Source: Accumulibacter sp. (GTDB taxonomy: Bacteria; Pseudomonadota; Gammaproteobacteria; Burkholderiales; Rhodocyclaceae). From it: a stretch of DNA of 12,096 bases. Every line of letters begins with the position of its first letter. The first letter of the stretch is position 1. Below the pieces are notes generated by a model. It was not told where the DNA came from, made no database searches, and saw nothing but the letters and a program-made list of their open reading frames with translations. Positions 5,018 through 12,096 of the stretch are shown here, piece by piece. The stretch lies in contig JAITAJ010000027.1 in the NCBI GenBank assembly GCA_031284185.1, positions 1 through 12,096 of the forward strand, given 5' to 3'. The position numbers were made by a program, and so were the translations under genes.

Positions 5018-5881
5018 TCAAATGGTCCGCAGGTAATACTGCATCAGCCGGTCACCCCAGAAAAGGGCGATCAGCCCCGCCGTCGCAAGGTAGGGGCCGA
5101 AGGGAATGGGGATTTCCCGTCCGTGTCTTGCCAGCGCGACCAGCGCGACGCCCACGATGGCGCCGACCACCGAGGAGAGCAGAACGATCAGGGGCAGCAT
5201 TTGCCAGCCCAGCCAGGCGCCCAGGGCCGCGAGCAGTTTGAAATCGCCGTAACCCATGCCTTCTTTGCGGGTGATCCATTTGAATCCCCAGTAGATGAGC
5301 CACAACGACAGGTAGCCCGCCATCGCGCCGATGACCGCCGAAGGCAGGTCGGCATGGGTGCTTCCGAGGTTGAACGACAGGCCGCACCAGAGCAGAGGCA
5401 GCGTGATCGCGTCCGGCAGATAGGTCGTGCCGAAATCGATGAAGGCGAGAGCGATCAGCGACCAGATGAGCAGAAAGGCGCTCAGGGCGCCCCATCCAAA
5501 ACCGAAATGCGCGGCGGCAAAGGCGGTCAGCACTCCGCTGATGGCTTCGACCAGCGGATAACGGACGGAAATCGGCGCGCGGCACGCGGAACACTTGCCA
5601 CGCAAGACCAGCCAACTGAGGATCGGAACGTTCTCCAGCGCGGTGATCGCGTGGCCACAGGCGGGACAGCGCGAACGCGGCCTGACGAGCGAGATCGCTT
5701 CATCCGGCGGCGCTTCCTCTCCGCGCAATTCCGCGCACTGGCATTGCCATTCCCGTTCCATCATCCGGGGGAGACGATGAATCACGACGTTGAGGAAACT
5801 TCCGACCAGCAGACCGAGTATTCCGCCAGCCACCGGGAAAACGCCGGGATCGGCCAGCGCCCAAAGAAAGGAGCTTTCCAT
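5018..5881 (-). CDS. pilD: Type IV prepilin peptidase / N-methyltransferase
   Basis: A 287-residue polytopic inner-membrane aspartyl protease (A24 family, PilD/GspO) that cleaves the leader of type IV prepilins and methylates the new N-terminus. The N-terminal part has GSFLNVVIHRLPRMMEREW and the zinc-binding cysteines Cys72/Cys75 (CPAC) and Cys97/Cys100 (CSAC) of the methyltransferase-type domain. The catalytic aspartates are Asp149 in FIDFGTTYLPD and Asp213 in GMGYGDFKLLAALGAWLG. Multiple hydrophobic segments follow from about residue 110. The length is typical. The start is 4 bp after the pilC stop, so translation is probably coupled. The gene usually found next in betaproteobacteria (coaE) is absent; tRNA-Arg follows instead. 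Confidence 0.95.
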   Translation of the reverse strand: MESSFLWALADPGVFPVAGGILGLLVGSFLNVVIHRLPRMMEREWQCQCAELRGEEAPPDEAISLVRPRSRCPACGHAITALENVPILSWLVLRGKCSACRAPISVRYPLVEAISGVLTAFAAAHFGFGWGALSAFLLIWSLIALAFIDFGTTYLPDAITLPLLWCGLSFNLGSTHADLPSAVIGAMAGYLSLWLIYWGFKWITRKEGMGYGDFKLLAALGAWLGWQMLPLIVLLSSVVGAIVGVALVALARHGREIPIPFGPYLATAGLIALFWGDRLMQYYLRTI

Positions 5882-5885
5882 CGGA

Positions 5886-7118
5886 TCAGACGACCGCGCC
5901 GAGCTTGAAGATCGGCATGTACATGGCGACCACCAGACCGCCGATCAGCACACCGAGTATGACCATGATCATCGGTTCCAGGAGACTGGACATCGCCGCC
6001 ACGGCATCGTCGACCTCTTCTTCAAAGAAATCGGCCACTTTTCCGAGCATCGAATCGAGGGAGCCGGATTCTTCGCCGATGGCGACCATCTGGTTGACCA
6101 TGTTCGGGAACAGGTTGGTGTTCTGCATGGCCGCGGTGAGGCTGGTCCCCGTGCTGACCTCGCCTTGGATGCGGCGGGTTCCTTCCCGGTAGACATAGTT
6201 GCCGGCGGCGCCTCCGACCGATTCGAGCGACTCGACCAGCGGAACGCCCGCGGCGAACATGGTGGACAGTGTCCGCGTCCAGCGGGCGATGACCGACTTC
6301 TCGATGATCGGGCCGAAAACCGGCATACGAAGAAAAAACCTGTCGAGAAGGAACTGCATTTTCGTGGAGCGCTTCCAGGTATAGAAGAAAGCGAAGATGC
6401 CGCCGAAGATCGAGCCAAAAATCACCCACCAATACTCCACGAAAAAATCGGACATGGCGATGACCAGCTGCGTCGGCGTCGGCAGGTCGGCGCCGAAACT
6501 CGTGAAGACTTCCTTGAACGCGGGGATGACGAAGATCATGATGACCGCGGTAATGATGAAGGCGACGATGATGATGGCCGTCGGGTAGAACATCGCGGAC
6601 TTGATCTTCGATTTGATGGCGAGCATTTTTTCCCGGTAAGTCGCCAGACGGTCGAGCAAGGTCTCCAGAATGCCCCCTTGTTCGCCGGCGGCGACCAGGT
6701 TGCAGTAAAGCGCGTCGAAATAGACCGGGTATTTCCGGAACGCCTGCGACAAGGAACTGCCCGTTTCGACGTCGGCCTTGATGTCGAGCAGCAGTTTCCC
6801 CACCGCCGGGTTGTCATGTCCGCGGCCGACGATGTCGAAGGTCTGGAGAAGCGGAACCCCGGACTTCATCATGGTGGCGAGCTGCCGGGTAAACAGGGCA
6901 ATGTCTTTCTCGGAAACCTTGCGTCCGCGGCGGAATTTCTGCTTGGTGACTTTCGTGACCAGAATGCCTTGCCGGCGCAAAGTGGCATTGACGACCGCTT
7001 CGCTCGCCGCGCGCTGTTCTCCGCGAACGATTTTCCCGGTCTTGTTCTTTCCGACCCAGAGATAGACGTATTCCTTCGTGCCGTATCGCTGCTTCATCGG
7101 CTTTGCTGCGGTCGCCAT
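5886..7118 (-). CDS. pilC: Type IV pilus inner-membrane platform protein
   Basis: A 410-residue GspF/PilC family protein that anchors the assembly machinery in the inner membrane and couples the PilB/PilT ATPases to pilin polymerisation. Two T2SSF repeats are visible. The first (about 75-200) contains FTRQLATMMKSGVPLLQTFD and ends before a membrane segment (YPTAIIIVAFIITAVIMIFV). The second (about 280-400) contains WTRTLSTMFAAGVPLVESLE and VAIGEESGSLDSML, and is followed by the last helix and the family ending MPIFKLGAVV. The N-terminus YVWVG-type segment is normal for PilC. A good ribosome site (AAGGAAAGGAC) precedes the ATG. It starts 21 bp after pilB and ends 4 bp before pilD. Confidence 0.96.
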   Translation of the reverse strand: MATAAKPMKQRYGTKEYVYLWVGKNKTGKIVRGEQRAASEAVVNATLRRQGILVTKVTKQKFRRGRKVSEKDIALFTRQLATMMKSGVPLLQTFDIVGRGHDNPAVGKLLLDIKADVETGSSLSQAFRKYPVYFDALYCNLVAAGEQGGILETLLDRLATYREKMLAIKSKIKSAMFYPTAIIIVAFIITAVIMIFVIPAFKEVFTSFGADLPTPTQLVIAMSDFFVEYWWVIFGSIFGGIFAFFYTWKRSTKMQFLLDRFFLRMPVFGPIIEKSVIARWTRTLSTMFAAGVPLVESLESVGGAAGNYVYREGTRRIQGEVSTGTSLTAAMQNTNLFPNMVNQMVAIGEESGSLDSMLGKVADFFEEEVDDAVAAMSSLLEPMIMVILGVLIGGLVVAMYMPIFKLGAVV

Positions 7119-7139
7119 GAGTGTCCTTTCCTTCTTGCC

Positions 7140-8855
7140 TCAAACATTGGTACTGCCCAGCACCTCGTCGAGTGAGGTGAGTCCCTGCATCACTTTCATC
7201 AACCCGGAACGGCGCAGGTCATTCACACCTTCACGACGTGCTTGATCCGCAATATCCAGCGAAGTTCCGTTGGTCATGATGATGCGCTGGATGGCCTCCG
7301 TGATCGGCATGACCTGATAAATGCCGACCCGCCCCTTGTATCCCGATCCCTTGCACCGCTCACACCCGTTCGGCCCCATGACACTCCAGCTTCCGTCGAG
7401 ATCGTCTTCCGCGAATCCGGCGTTCATCAAGGTCTCCAGCGGCGTGTCGATCGGTTTCTTGCAAGTACACAGCCGGCGCACGAGGCGTTGCGCGGTGATC
7501 AGAAGAACGCTGGAAGCGATGTTGAAGGTGGGAATGCCCATGTTCATCATGCGGGTCAGCGTCGACGGAGCATCGTTGGTGTGCAGGGTCGACAGTACCA
7601 TGTGTCCGGTCTGAGCGGCCTTGATGGCGATCTCCGCCGTCTCCAGGTCGCGGATTTCGCCGACCATGATGATGTCCGGGTCCTGACGCAGAAAGGCTTT
7701 CAGCGCCGCGGGGAAAGTCAGCCCCTGGCGGTCGTCCACGTTGACCTGGTTGATGCCGGGCAGGGCGATTTCAGCCGGGTCTTCCGCCGTGGAAATATTG
7801 ATCCCGGGCTTGTTCAGCAGATTCAGGCAGGTATAGAGCGACACCGTTTTTCCCGACCCCGTCGGGCCGGTCACCAGCACCATGCCATACGGGCGCTCGA
7901 TGGCGTCGAGCAATATGGCCTTCTGTTCCGGCTCATACCCGAGCATGTCGATACCCAGCGTGGCGCTGGAGGGATCGAGGATGCGCAGCACGATCTTTTC
8001 GCCGTACATGGTCGGCAAGGTGCTGACACGGAAATCGATGGCGCGGCTTCTCGACAGCACGAGGCGCATCCGGCCGTCCTGCGGCACCCGTTTCTCGGCG
8101 ATGTTCAGGCGCGAAATCACCTTGATGCGCGACGCGATCTTTTCCTTGATGGCCAAGGGAGGAGAGACGATTTCCTGAAGCATGCCATCGATCCTGAAAC
8201 GGATCCGGTAGCTTTTCTCGTAAGGCTCGAAATGGATGTCGGAAGCGCCGTCGTTGATGGCATCGAGCAGTATTTTCTGGATGAACCGCACCACCGGCGC
8301 GTCATCGACGTCGCTGGGCACCGGCTCATCGGTCTTTTGCCCGTTCTCCTCGTCGGTGAATTCGAGGTCGATGTCTTCATCGACCAGTTTCTTGAGCGTT
8401 TCTTCGTTCGACTCTGACAGTTTCGAGACGATCGGCGCCAGTTTGGTCTCGTCGACGATCACCGGGTCGACGGCCAGGCCCGTCTGAAAACGGATCTCAT
8501 CGAGGGCGCGCAGGTTGGTCGGATCGGTAATCGCGATGGACAAGCGATTCCCCCGTTTGTGGAGGGGGATGACGCGATGGGAGGCGATCAGCTTCCGGTC
8601 GATCGCCGTGGTGAGGATTTGCCCCTCGTCGAACGCGCCGAGATCGAGCAAGGGATAGCCAAAGGTCTCCGAGGCGAAAGACGCGATGTCTTTCCCCTTG
8701 AGCTTTTGTGAATTGACCAGCTGCTCGACGAACGTGATCCTGGCGGTGGCGGCCTGCGCCAGCAAGGTCTCGGCGTCCGTTTCACTTATCCGGCTGGCCT
8801 GGACGAGCGCGCGGGCAAGCCCGCTCAGACTCGACTGCTGTGGGGTGTCAACCAT
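7140..8855 (-). CDS. pilB: Type IV pilus assembly ATPase
   Basis: A 571-residue hexameric secretion-superfamily ATPase that powers pilus extension from the cytoplasmic side. An N-terminal MshEN/GspE-N-type domain (about 1-140) is followed by the ATPase core. Walker A is GPTGSGKT (330-337), the Asp box TAEDP is at 356-360, Walker B is DPDIIMVGEIRD (Glu400), and the His-box region is TGHMVLSTLHTND. A zinc-binding tetracysteine knuckle follows: Cys463 and Cys465 (spaced CxC), then Cys498 and Cys501. The family end QGLTSLDEVLGSTNV is present. The 136-bp gap upstream is relatively AT-rich and probably holds the pil promoter, but I could not assign convincing -35/-10 or sigma54 boxes. It is the first gene of a pilB-pilC-pilD operon. 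Confidence 0.97.
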   Translation of the reverse strand: MVDTPQQSSLSGLARALVQASRISETDAETLLAQAATARITFVEQLVNSQKLKGKDIASFASETFGYPLLDLGAFDEGQILTTAIDRKLIASHRVIPLHKRGNRLSIAITDPTNLRALDEIRFQTGLAVDPVIVDETKLAPIVSKLSESNEETLKKLVDEDIDLEFTDEENGQKTDEPVPSDVDDAPVVRFIQKILLDAINDGASDIHFEPYEKSYRIRFRIDGMLQEIVSPPLAIKEKIASRIKVISRLNIAEKRVPQDGRMRLVLSRSRAIDFRVSTLPTMYGEKIVLRILDPSSATLGIDMLGYEPEQKAILLDAIERPYGMVLVTGPTGSGKTVSLYTCLNLLNKPGINISTAEDPAEIALPGINQVNVDDRQGLTFPAALKAFLRQDPDIIMVGEIRDLETAEIAIKAAQTGHMVLSTLHTNDAPSTLTRMMNMGIPTFNIASSVLLITAQRLVRRLCTCKKPIDTPLETLMNAGFAEDDLDGSWSVMGPNGCERCKGSGYKGRVGIYQVMPITEAIQRIIMTNGTSLDIADQARREGVNDLRRSGLMKVMQGLTSLDEVLGSTNV

Positions 8856-8991
8856 GTTGGATCACCGGCGGAAGCGGCGGAACTTCTGCCGCGAAGTGCC
8901 TAGAAGATACGAATTATGCCATATTACATATCGACGATTCATCATGTTCCCGTTTTTGAAAATTCCGCCCGCGTCTCGGAACAGGCGCGTC

Positions 8992-9828
8992 TCACCGGCC
9001 AAGCAACACCTCCAGGACGAAACGGCTGCCGATGTAGGCGACGATGAGCAGGAAAAATCCGGCCAGCGTCCAGCGCAACGCCACCCTTCCCCGCCATCCA
9101 TGCTTGTACCGGCCGAAAAGCAAGGCCGCGAAGATGATCCATGAAGCAAATGCGAACGATATCTTGTGATCGAAAACGAAAGCCTTTCCGAAAATCTGCT
9201 CCGAAAAGGCCAGCCCGCTGATCAGCGTCAGCGTCAGCAGCAGAAAAGCGATTCCGATGATGCGGAAGAGCAGGGTTTCCATGGACAGGATCGACGGCAG
9301 ACTGGCCGGCTGGCCGGTAAGTATCCGGCGATGCAACTTATGCTCGATGATGCCCATGAACACGGCATTCAGCGCGGACACCGTAAACAGACCATAGGCC
9401 AGCATGGCGGCCAGAAAGTGAATCCTGAAACCCACGGCTTGCGCATGGGCGATCTCGTGCGTTTGCGGAAACACGACGGGCAGGGCGGCGGACAGCGCGG
9501 CCAGGGGAAGCACCATCGGCTGCGTGCCGTCCATGCGTGAGCGGAAACTCTCCAGCCAATGGATGAGAACGGCCAGCCACAGCATCAGCGAGGCGGCCAG
9601 ACTGAAGGAAAAGCGCAGACCGCCGCCGGAGAAGAGCGCCACGTACAGACCGCTCCCCTGCAAGAACAGGGGAACGGCGATGGCGCATCTTTCCCAGGGC
9701 TGCATCGGCAGGGGAGCCAAAGGCTTGCCGGTATCATTCCAGCGCGTATGCCAGAAATGATATCCGAGTCCTGCATACGACACGGCGGCGGCGATATGCA
9801 GCGAAAGGTGCAGTAAAATACCCGGCAT
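8992..9828 (-). CDS. CcsA/YpjD-like cytochrome c assembly family membrane protein
   Basis: A 278-residue integral membrane protein with about eight hydrophobic segments. The C-terminal region has the cytochrome c assembly (CcsA/CcmC superfamily) features: HFLAAMLAYGLFTVSALNAVFM, METLLFRIIGIAFLLLTLTLISG, DHKISFAFASWIIF and the closing GWRGRVALRWTLAGFFLLIVAY followed by GSRFVLEVLL. Conserved histidines in the second and third of these are candidates for haem contact. Members encoded next to ffh (YpjD-like) are widespread in proteobacteria, but their exact role, haem handling or otherwise, is not settled, so I give no symbol. It is divergent from ffh with 30 bp between starts and lies 136 bp upstream of pilB on the same strand. 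Confidence 0.85.
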   Translation of the reverse strand: MPGILLHLSLHIAAAVSYAGLGYHFWHTRWNDTGKPLAPLPMQPWERCAIAVPLFLQGSGLYVALFSGGGLRFSFSLAASLMLWLAVLIHWLESFRSRMDGTQPMVLPLAALSAALPVVFPQTHEIAHAQAVGFRIHFLAAMLAYGLFTVSALNAVFMGIIEHKLHRRILTGQPASLPSILSMETLLFRIIGIAFLLLTLTLISGLAFSEQIFGKAFVFDHKISFAFASWIIFAALLFGRYKHGWRGRVALRWTLAGFFLLIVAYIGSRFVLEVLLGR

Positions 9829-9858
9829 GTCCCGAGTCTACACCAAGCCGACAGCCCA

Positions 9859-11214
9859 ATGCTCGACAATTTGACCCAGCGCCTCGCCGGCGTGATGAAA
9901 ACGCTTCGCGGCGAGGCGCGATTGACCGAAAACAACATCGCGGACGCGCTGCGCGAGGTGCGTCTGGCGCTCTTGGAGGCCGACGTGGCCTTGCCGGCGG
10001 TCAAAGCCTTCATCGCCTCGGTCAAGGAAAAAGCCGTCGGCGAGGAAGTGATCGGCTCCCTGAGTCCCGGACAGGCGCTGATCGGCGTCGTGCATCGGGA
10101 GCTTACCGCCCTGATGGGCGAGGCGCACAGCGGGATCAATCTGGCGGCCCAGCCGCCCGCCGTCATACTGATGGCCGGTTTGCAGGGCGCGGGAAAGACC
10201 ACCACCGTCGGCAAACTGGGCAAATTTCTGCGTGAGACGCAAAAAAAGAACGTCCTGGTCGTTTCCTGCGACGTGTATCGGCCCGCGGCGATCGAGCAGT
10301 TGAAAACCGTGGCCGGGCAGGCCGGCGTGTCCTTCTTTCCCTCCTCGGCGGCGGACAGGCCGGTGGATATCGCGCGTGGCGCGGTCGATTGGGCGAAGCG
10401 GCACTTTTGCGACGTGCTGCTGGTCGATACGGCGGGGCGGCTGTCGATCGACGAAGCGATGATGAAGGAGATCGCGGAGCTCCATTTGGCGCTGAAACCG
10501 ATCGAAACGCTGTTCGTCGTCGACGCCATGCTCGGCCAGGACGCGATCAATACCGCCAAGGCATTCAACGATGCCCTGCCGCTCACCGGCATCATCCTCA
10601 CCAAGCTCGACGGCGACTCGCGCGGCGGCGCGGCGCTGTCCGTGCGTCACGTCACCGGAAAGCCGATCAAATACGCGGGCGTCGGGGAAAAGCTCTCCGG
10701 TTTCGAGGCATTTCATCCCGAGCGGATGGCTTCCCGCATCCTGGGCATGGGCGACGTGCTGTCGCTGATCGAGAACGCGCGCAAGGAGATCGATGAAACG
10801 AAGGCCATCGAGTTTGCCAGAAAGATCAAGTCGGGCAAGGCTTTCGATCTCAATGACTTCAAGGAGCAGATCGGGCAGATGCGCAAGATGGGCGGGATCA
10901 CGTCGATGCTCGACAAACTGCCGGCCCAGTTTGCCCAGATGGCCGGTCAGATGCCGGTGGGCATGGAAGACAGGGCCATCCGGCGGATCGAAGGCATCAT
11001 CGATGCCATGACGCCGGGCGAGCGCGGCAAGCACGAGCTGATCAAGTCCTCGCGCAAGCGGCGCATTGCGGCGGGCGCCGGTGTCCAGGTGCAGGAGGTC
11101 AATCGTCTGCTCAAGCAGTTCGAGCAGACGCAGAAGATGATGAAGCAGTTTTCAAAGGGCGGAGTCGCCAAGCTGATGCGCGGCATGAAAGGGATGCTGC
11201 CGGGGCTGCGCTGA
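9859..11214 (+). CDS. ffh: Signal recognition particle GTPase Ffh
   Basis: A 451-residue SRP54-type protein that, with 4.5S RNA, binds signal sequences on ribosomes and delivers them to FtsY at the membrane. The N domain begins MLDNLTQRLAGVMKTLRG and includes LREVRLALLEADVALPAV. The G domain has the P-loop GLQGAGKTT (107-115), DTAGRL (190-195) and TKLDGD (248-253). The Met-rich M domain (about 330-451) includes the RNA-binding helix region SSRKRRIAAGAGVQVQEV and the tail QTQKMMKQFSKGG. Length and domain order are normal. Its promoter must overlap the 5' part of the divergent ccsA-like gene; TAAAAT at 9814-9819 is a possible -10. No strong Shine-Dalgarno sequence is present. Past the stop there is only a small 6-bp hairpin (about 11237-11254) with no T run. 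Confidence 0.97.
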   Translation: MLDNLTQRLAGVMKTLRGEARLTENNIADALREVRLALLEADVALPAVKAFIASVKEKAVGEEVIGSLSPGQALIGVVHRELTALMGEAHSGINLAAQPPAVILMAGLQGAGKTTTVGKLGKFLRETQKKNVLVVSCDVYRPAAIEQLKTVAGQAGVSFFPSSAADRPVDIARGAVDWAKRHFCDVLLVDTAGRLSIDEAMMKEIAELHLALKPIETLFVVDAMLGQDAINTAKAFNDALPLTGIILTKLDGDSRGGAALSVRHVTGKPIKYAGVGEKLSGFEAFHPERMASRILGMGDVLSLIENARKEIDETKAIEFARKIKSGKAFDLNDFKEQIGQMRKMGGITSMLDKLPAQFAQMAGQMPVGMEDRAIRRIEGIIDAMTPGERGKHELIKSSRKRRIAAGAGVQVQEVNRLLKQFEQTQKMMKQFSKGGVAKLMRGMKGMLPGLR

Positions 11215-11370
11215 CATCCGGGGGAGCGCGCCCAGGTCCTTGTTTGCACAAGGAACGTCATGGAAGACTCGACGGACGAGCCGGCGATTCGTAGCGCGAT
11301 AAGTCACGATTCAGGCGGCTCGATTCGCCCTTCGATTCAGTGCCGTTGGAGCGCCTCCCATGCCCAGGAA

Positions 11371-11520
11371 ACGCATCTGGTGAAGAATGCCTTTGGGGAC
11401 TTGAAGCGCCAGTGGAGCGTGGCAACCCGTTACGCCAAAAACAGAGCTTCTTTCGTGGCGGCCGTGCAAATCCGATGTATCGCTCTATGGATCGGCTTGG
11501 GGGAGCTTCACCCCGGATAA
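11371..11520 (+). pseudogene. C-terminal remnant of an IS5-family transposase
   Basis: The last 49 residues of an open frame read THLVKNAFGDLKRQW, SVATRYAKNRASFVAAVQIRC and IALWIGL, closely matching the C-terminal end of IS5-family DDE transposases, where the usual motif is R-x-x-V-E-N-x-F...LK...W-R-G/x-x-ATRYAK. In the Y-R-E-K signature the Arg is Thr (11371-11373) and the catalytic Glu is Lys (AAG at 11383-11385), while the final Lys is kept. Everything upstream of 11371 in the same frame (open from 11260) shows no transposase similarity I recognise. It is a truncated, inactive relic. A perfect palindrome follows the stop by a few bases. Confidence 0.75.
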
Positions 11521-11527
11521 GGACGAA

Positions 11528-11545
11528 AAACCGAGCGCTCGGTTT
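11528..11545. other. Perfect 18-bp palindrome after the IS5 remnant
   Basis: AAACCGAGCGCTCGGTTT is fully self-complementary, 7 bp after the stop of the transposase remnant. It could be a weak terminator (short T run) or an element end; the dispersed repeat core begins immediately after it. Confidence 0.5.
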
Positions 11546-11571
11546 CTCTGTCTTCTGTCCTTGGGACAGAG
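11546..11571. repeat. Repeat core forming a hairpin
   Basis: CTGTCTTCTGTCC (11548-11560) is the shared core of the dispersed repeat. Here it continues into TTGGGACAGAG, so that TCTGTCC (11554-11560) pairs perfectly with GGACAGA (11564-11570) over a 3-nt loop. Other copies in the window lack this complementary half. Confidence 0.6.
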
Positions 11572-11673
11572 CGCCCGTGTGAGAGTCAGAAGCGTCCCGC
11601 CGGTTTTTTCACAGGAACCCGAACGGTGGCCTGGGCTTGTAAGCCCGCATTTTTGCAAGGATGGGGCGTGAAA

Positions 11674-11757
11674 ATGAATCGAGCCGTCACCGAGAAATTT
11701 GCCGGGATCGATGTCTCGAAGGGCACGCTGTACCTCTCTCAAACCGCTGCCCTCTGA
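11674..11757 (+). pseudogene. N-terminal fragment of an IS110-family transposase
   Basis: From the ATG the frame reads MNRAVTEKFAGIDVSKGTL, the start of IS110-family DEDD recombinases, including the first acidic residue in GIDVSK. After about 19 residues the similarity ends abruptly and the frame runs into the dispersed repeat (CTGCCCTCTGAA, 11747 onward) and stops. The remainder of the gene is absent up to recQ. The 150 bp upstream contain short hairpins, including GGGCT-TGTA-AGCCC, and could be what is left of the element's noncoding left end. Confidence 0.72.
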
Positions 11758-11878
11758 ACTCGATCACCCGGTTTTTCCTCCCTCACCCGGCGCGAAGCGC
11801 CGCAAGCCCATCTGTCTTCTGTCCTCTCGAACCACTGTTCTCTGAAACTCTGTCCTCTGAAACTCTGTCCTCTGAACC
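11745..11878. repeat. Third long copy of the dispersed repeat, with a 15-bp tandem expansion
   Basis: The order of parts matches 51-140: CGCTGCCCTCTGAAC, TTTTTCCTCCCT, ACCCGGCGCGAAGCGCC (hairpin GGCGC-GAA-GCGCC at 11789-11801), then GCCCATCTGTCTTCTGTCC. It continues with the 15-bp unit TCTGAAACTCTGTCC repeated from 11841 to 11870 and a partial third copy to about 11877. It begins inside the broken IS110 fragment and ends about 36 bp before recQ. Confidence 0.82.
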
Positions 11879-11913
11879 TTGCGCCGGTGCGGTTCGCGGA
11901 AATTTCGTATACC

Positions 11914-12096
11914 ATGCGGCGTCCCATTCAAACCATGCCGTCTCCCCTTGTGTCTTCCGATCCGACTTCCCTTTTCGCCATCTTGCGCGATGTCTTCGGT
12001 TACGGTGCGTTTCGCGGCGCGCAGGAGGAGATCGTCGGCCATCTGACCAGCGGTGGCGACGCGCTGGTGCTGATGCCGACCGGCGGCGGCAAGAGT
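11914..12096 (+). CDS. recQ: ATP-dependent DNA helicase RecQ, 5' part only (cut by window end)
   Basis: The 61 codons present read into SLFAILRDVFGYGAFRGAQE, the RecQ N-terminal motif 0 region with the base-contacting FGY.FR..Q pattern, and end in MPTGGGKS, the Walker A motif of RecQ-family 3'-5' helicases. Two in-frame ATGs at 11914 and 11935 are both acceptable; neither has a clear Shine-Dalgarno sequence, and the second gives a start closer to typical RecQ proteins. The rest of the gene lies outside the window. RecQ acts in recombination and replication-fork repair. The IS fragments and repeat expansion end just upstream, so its promoter may have been altered by them. Confidence 0.92.
   Translation, partial: MRRPIQTMPSPLVSSDPTSLFAILRDVFGYGAFRGAQEEIVGHLTSGGDALVLMPTGGGKS

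Noticed and set aside
5790..7175. 461-codon plus-strand frame opposite pilC
   Set aside because: Asp/His/Gly/Arg-rich antisense shadow of an intact pilC; no motif.
8856..8991. Sigma54 promoter upstream of pilB
   Set aside because: Sequences such as TGGCAT and GGCACTTCGCGG resemble parts of the -24/-12 consensus, but no site has both the GG and GC elements at the correct spacing.
9838..11034. 398-codon minus-strand frame opposite ffh
   Set aside because: Antisense to a fully conserved ffh; no domain recognised.
11237..11254. Intrinsic terminator of ffh
   Set aside because: TCCTTG/CAAGGA can form a 6-bp stem, but there is no T run after it on either strand.
11260..11370. Full-length small gene including the IS5 remnant (start at 11260)
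   Set aside because: Only the part from 11371 resembles a protein family; the upstream 37 codons show no similarity and no good ribosome site, so the frame is probably a chance extension.

Overview
The window looks like a GC-rich betaproteobacterial chromosome. I infer this from the gene orders fmdB-DUF502-aspS and ccsA-pilB-pilC-pilD beside a divergent ffh, and from the protein sequences themselves; a Rhodocyclales-like host is plausible but not proven. Most of the DNA is core housekeeping and type IVa pilus genes, broken by two short accessory stretches: about 3340-4800 (toxin-antitoxin plus phage or satellite debris) and about 11215-11900 (insertion-sequence debris plus repeats).

Layout. 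1-140 is a tandem copy of a pyrimidine-rich repeat with a small GC hairpin. 187-3342 (+) is a compact run: FmdB-type zinc ribbon protein, DUF502 membrane protein, aspartyl-tRNA synthetase, and a secreted RNase T1/Sa-like protein in which key catalytic residues are replaced. 3509-4073 (-) is a brnT-brnA type II toxin-antitoxin pair. 4134-4259 (+) has a well-formed promoter and a C4-type antisense RNA, the immunity RNA class of P1/P4-like phages and satellites, followed by three overlapping small ORFs. 4803-4879 (-) is tRNA-Arg(ACG), with its own near-consensus promoter and intrinsic terminator.

5018-8855 (-) carries pilD, pilC and pilB: prepilin peptidase, inner-membrane platform and assembly ATPase of the type IVa pilus, tightly spaced as an operon. 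Upstream on the same strand is a CcsA/YpjD-like cytochrome c assembly membrane protein (8992-9828). Divergent from it, only 30 bp away, is ffh (9859-11214, +), the signal recognition particle GTPase. After ffh come the 3' remnant of an IS5-family transposase and the 5' remnant of an IS110-family transposase. Another copy of the dispersed repeat then leads directly into the 5' end of recQ, which runs off the window.

The items most worth attention are the catalytically altered RNase with no visible barstar inhibitor gene, the C4 RNA module stranded beside the 3' end of tRNA-Arg without an integrase, and the dispersed repeat family (core CTGTCTTCTGTCCTCTGAA) that sits only between genes, including at the break in the IS110 fragment. 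I do not see a complete new defence or metabolic system.
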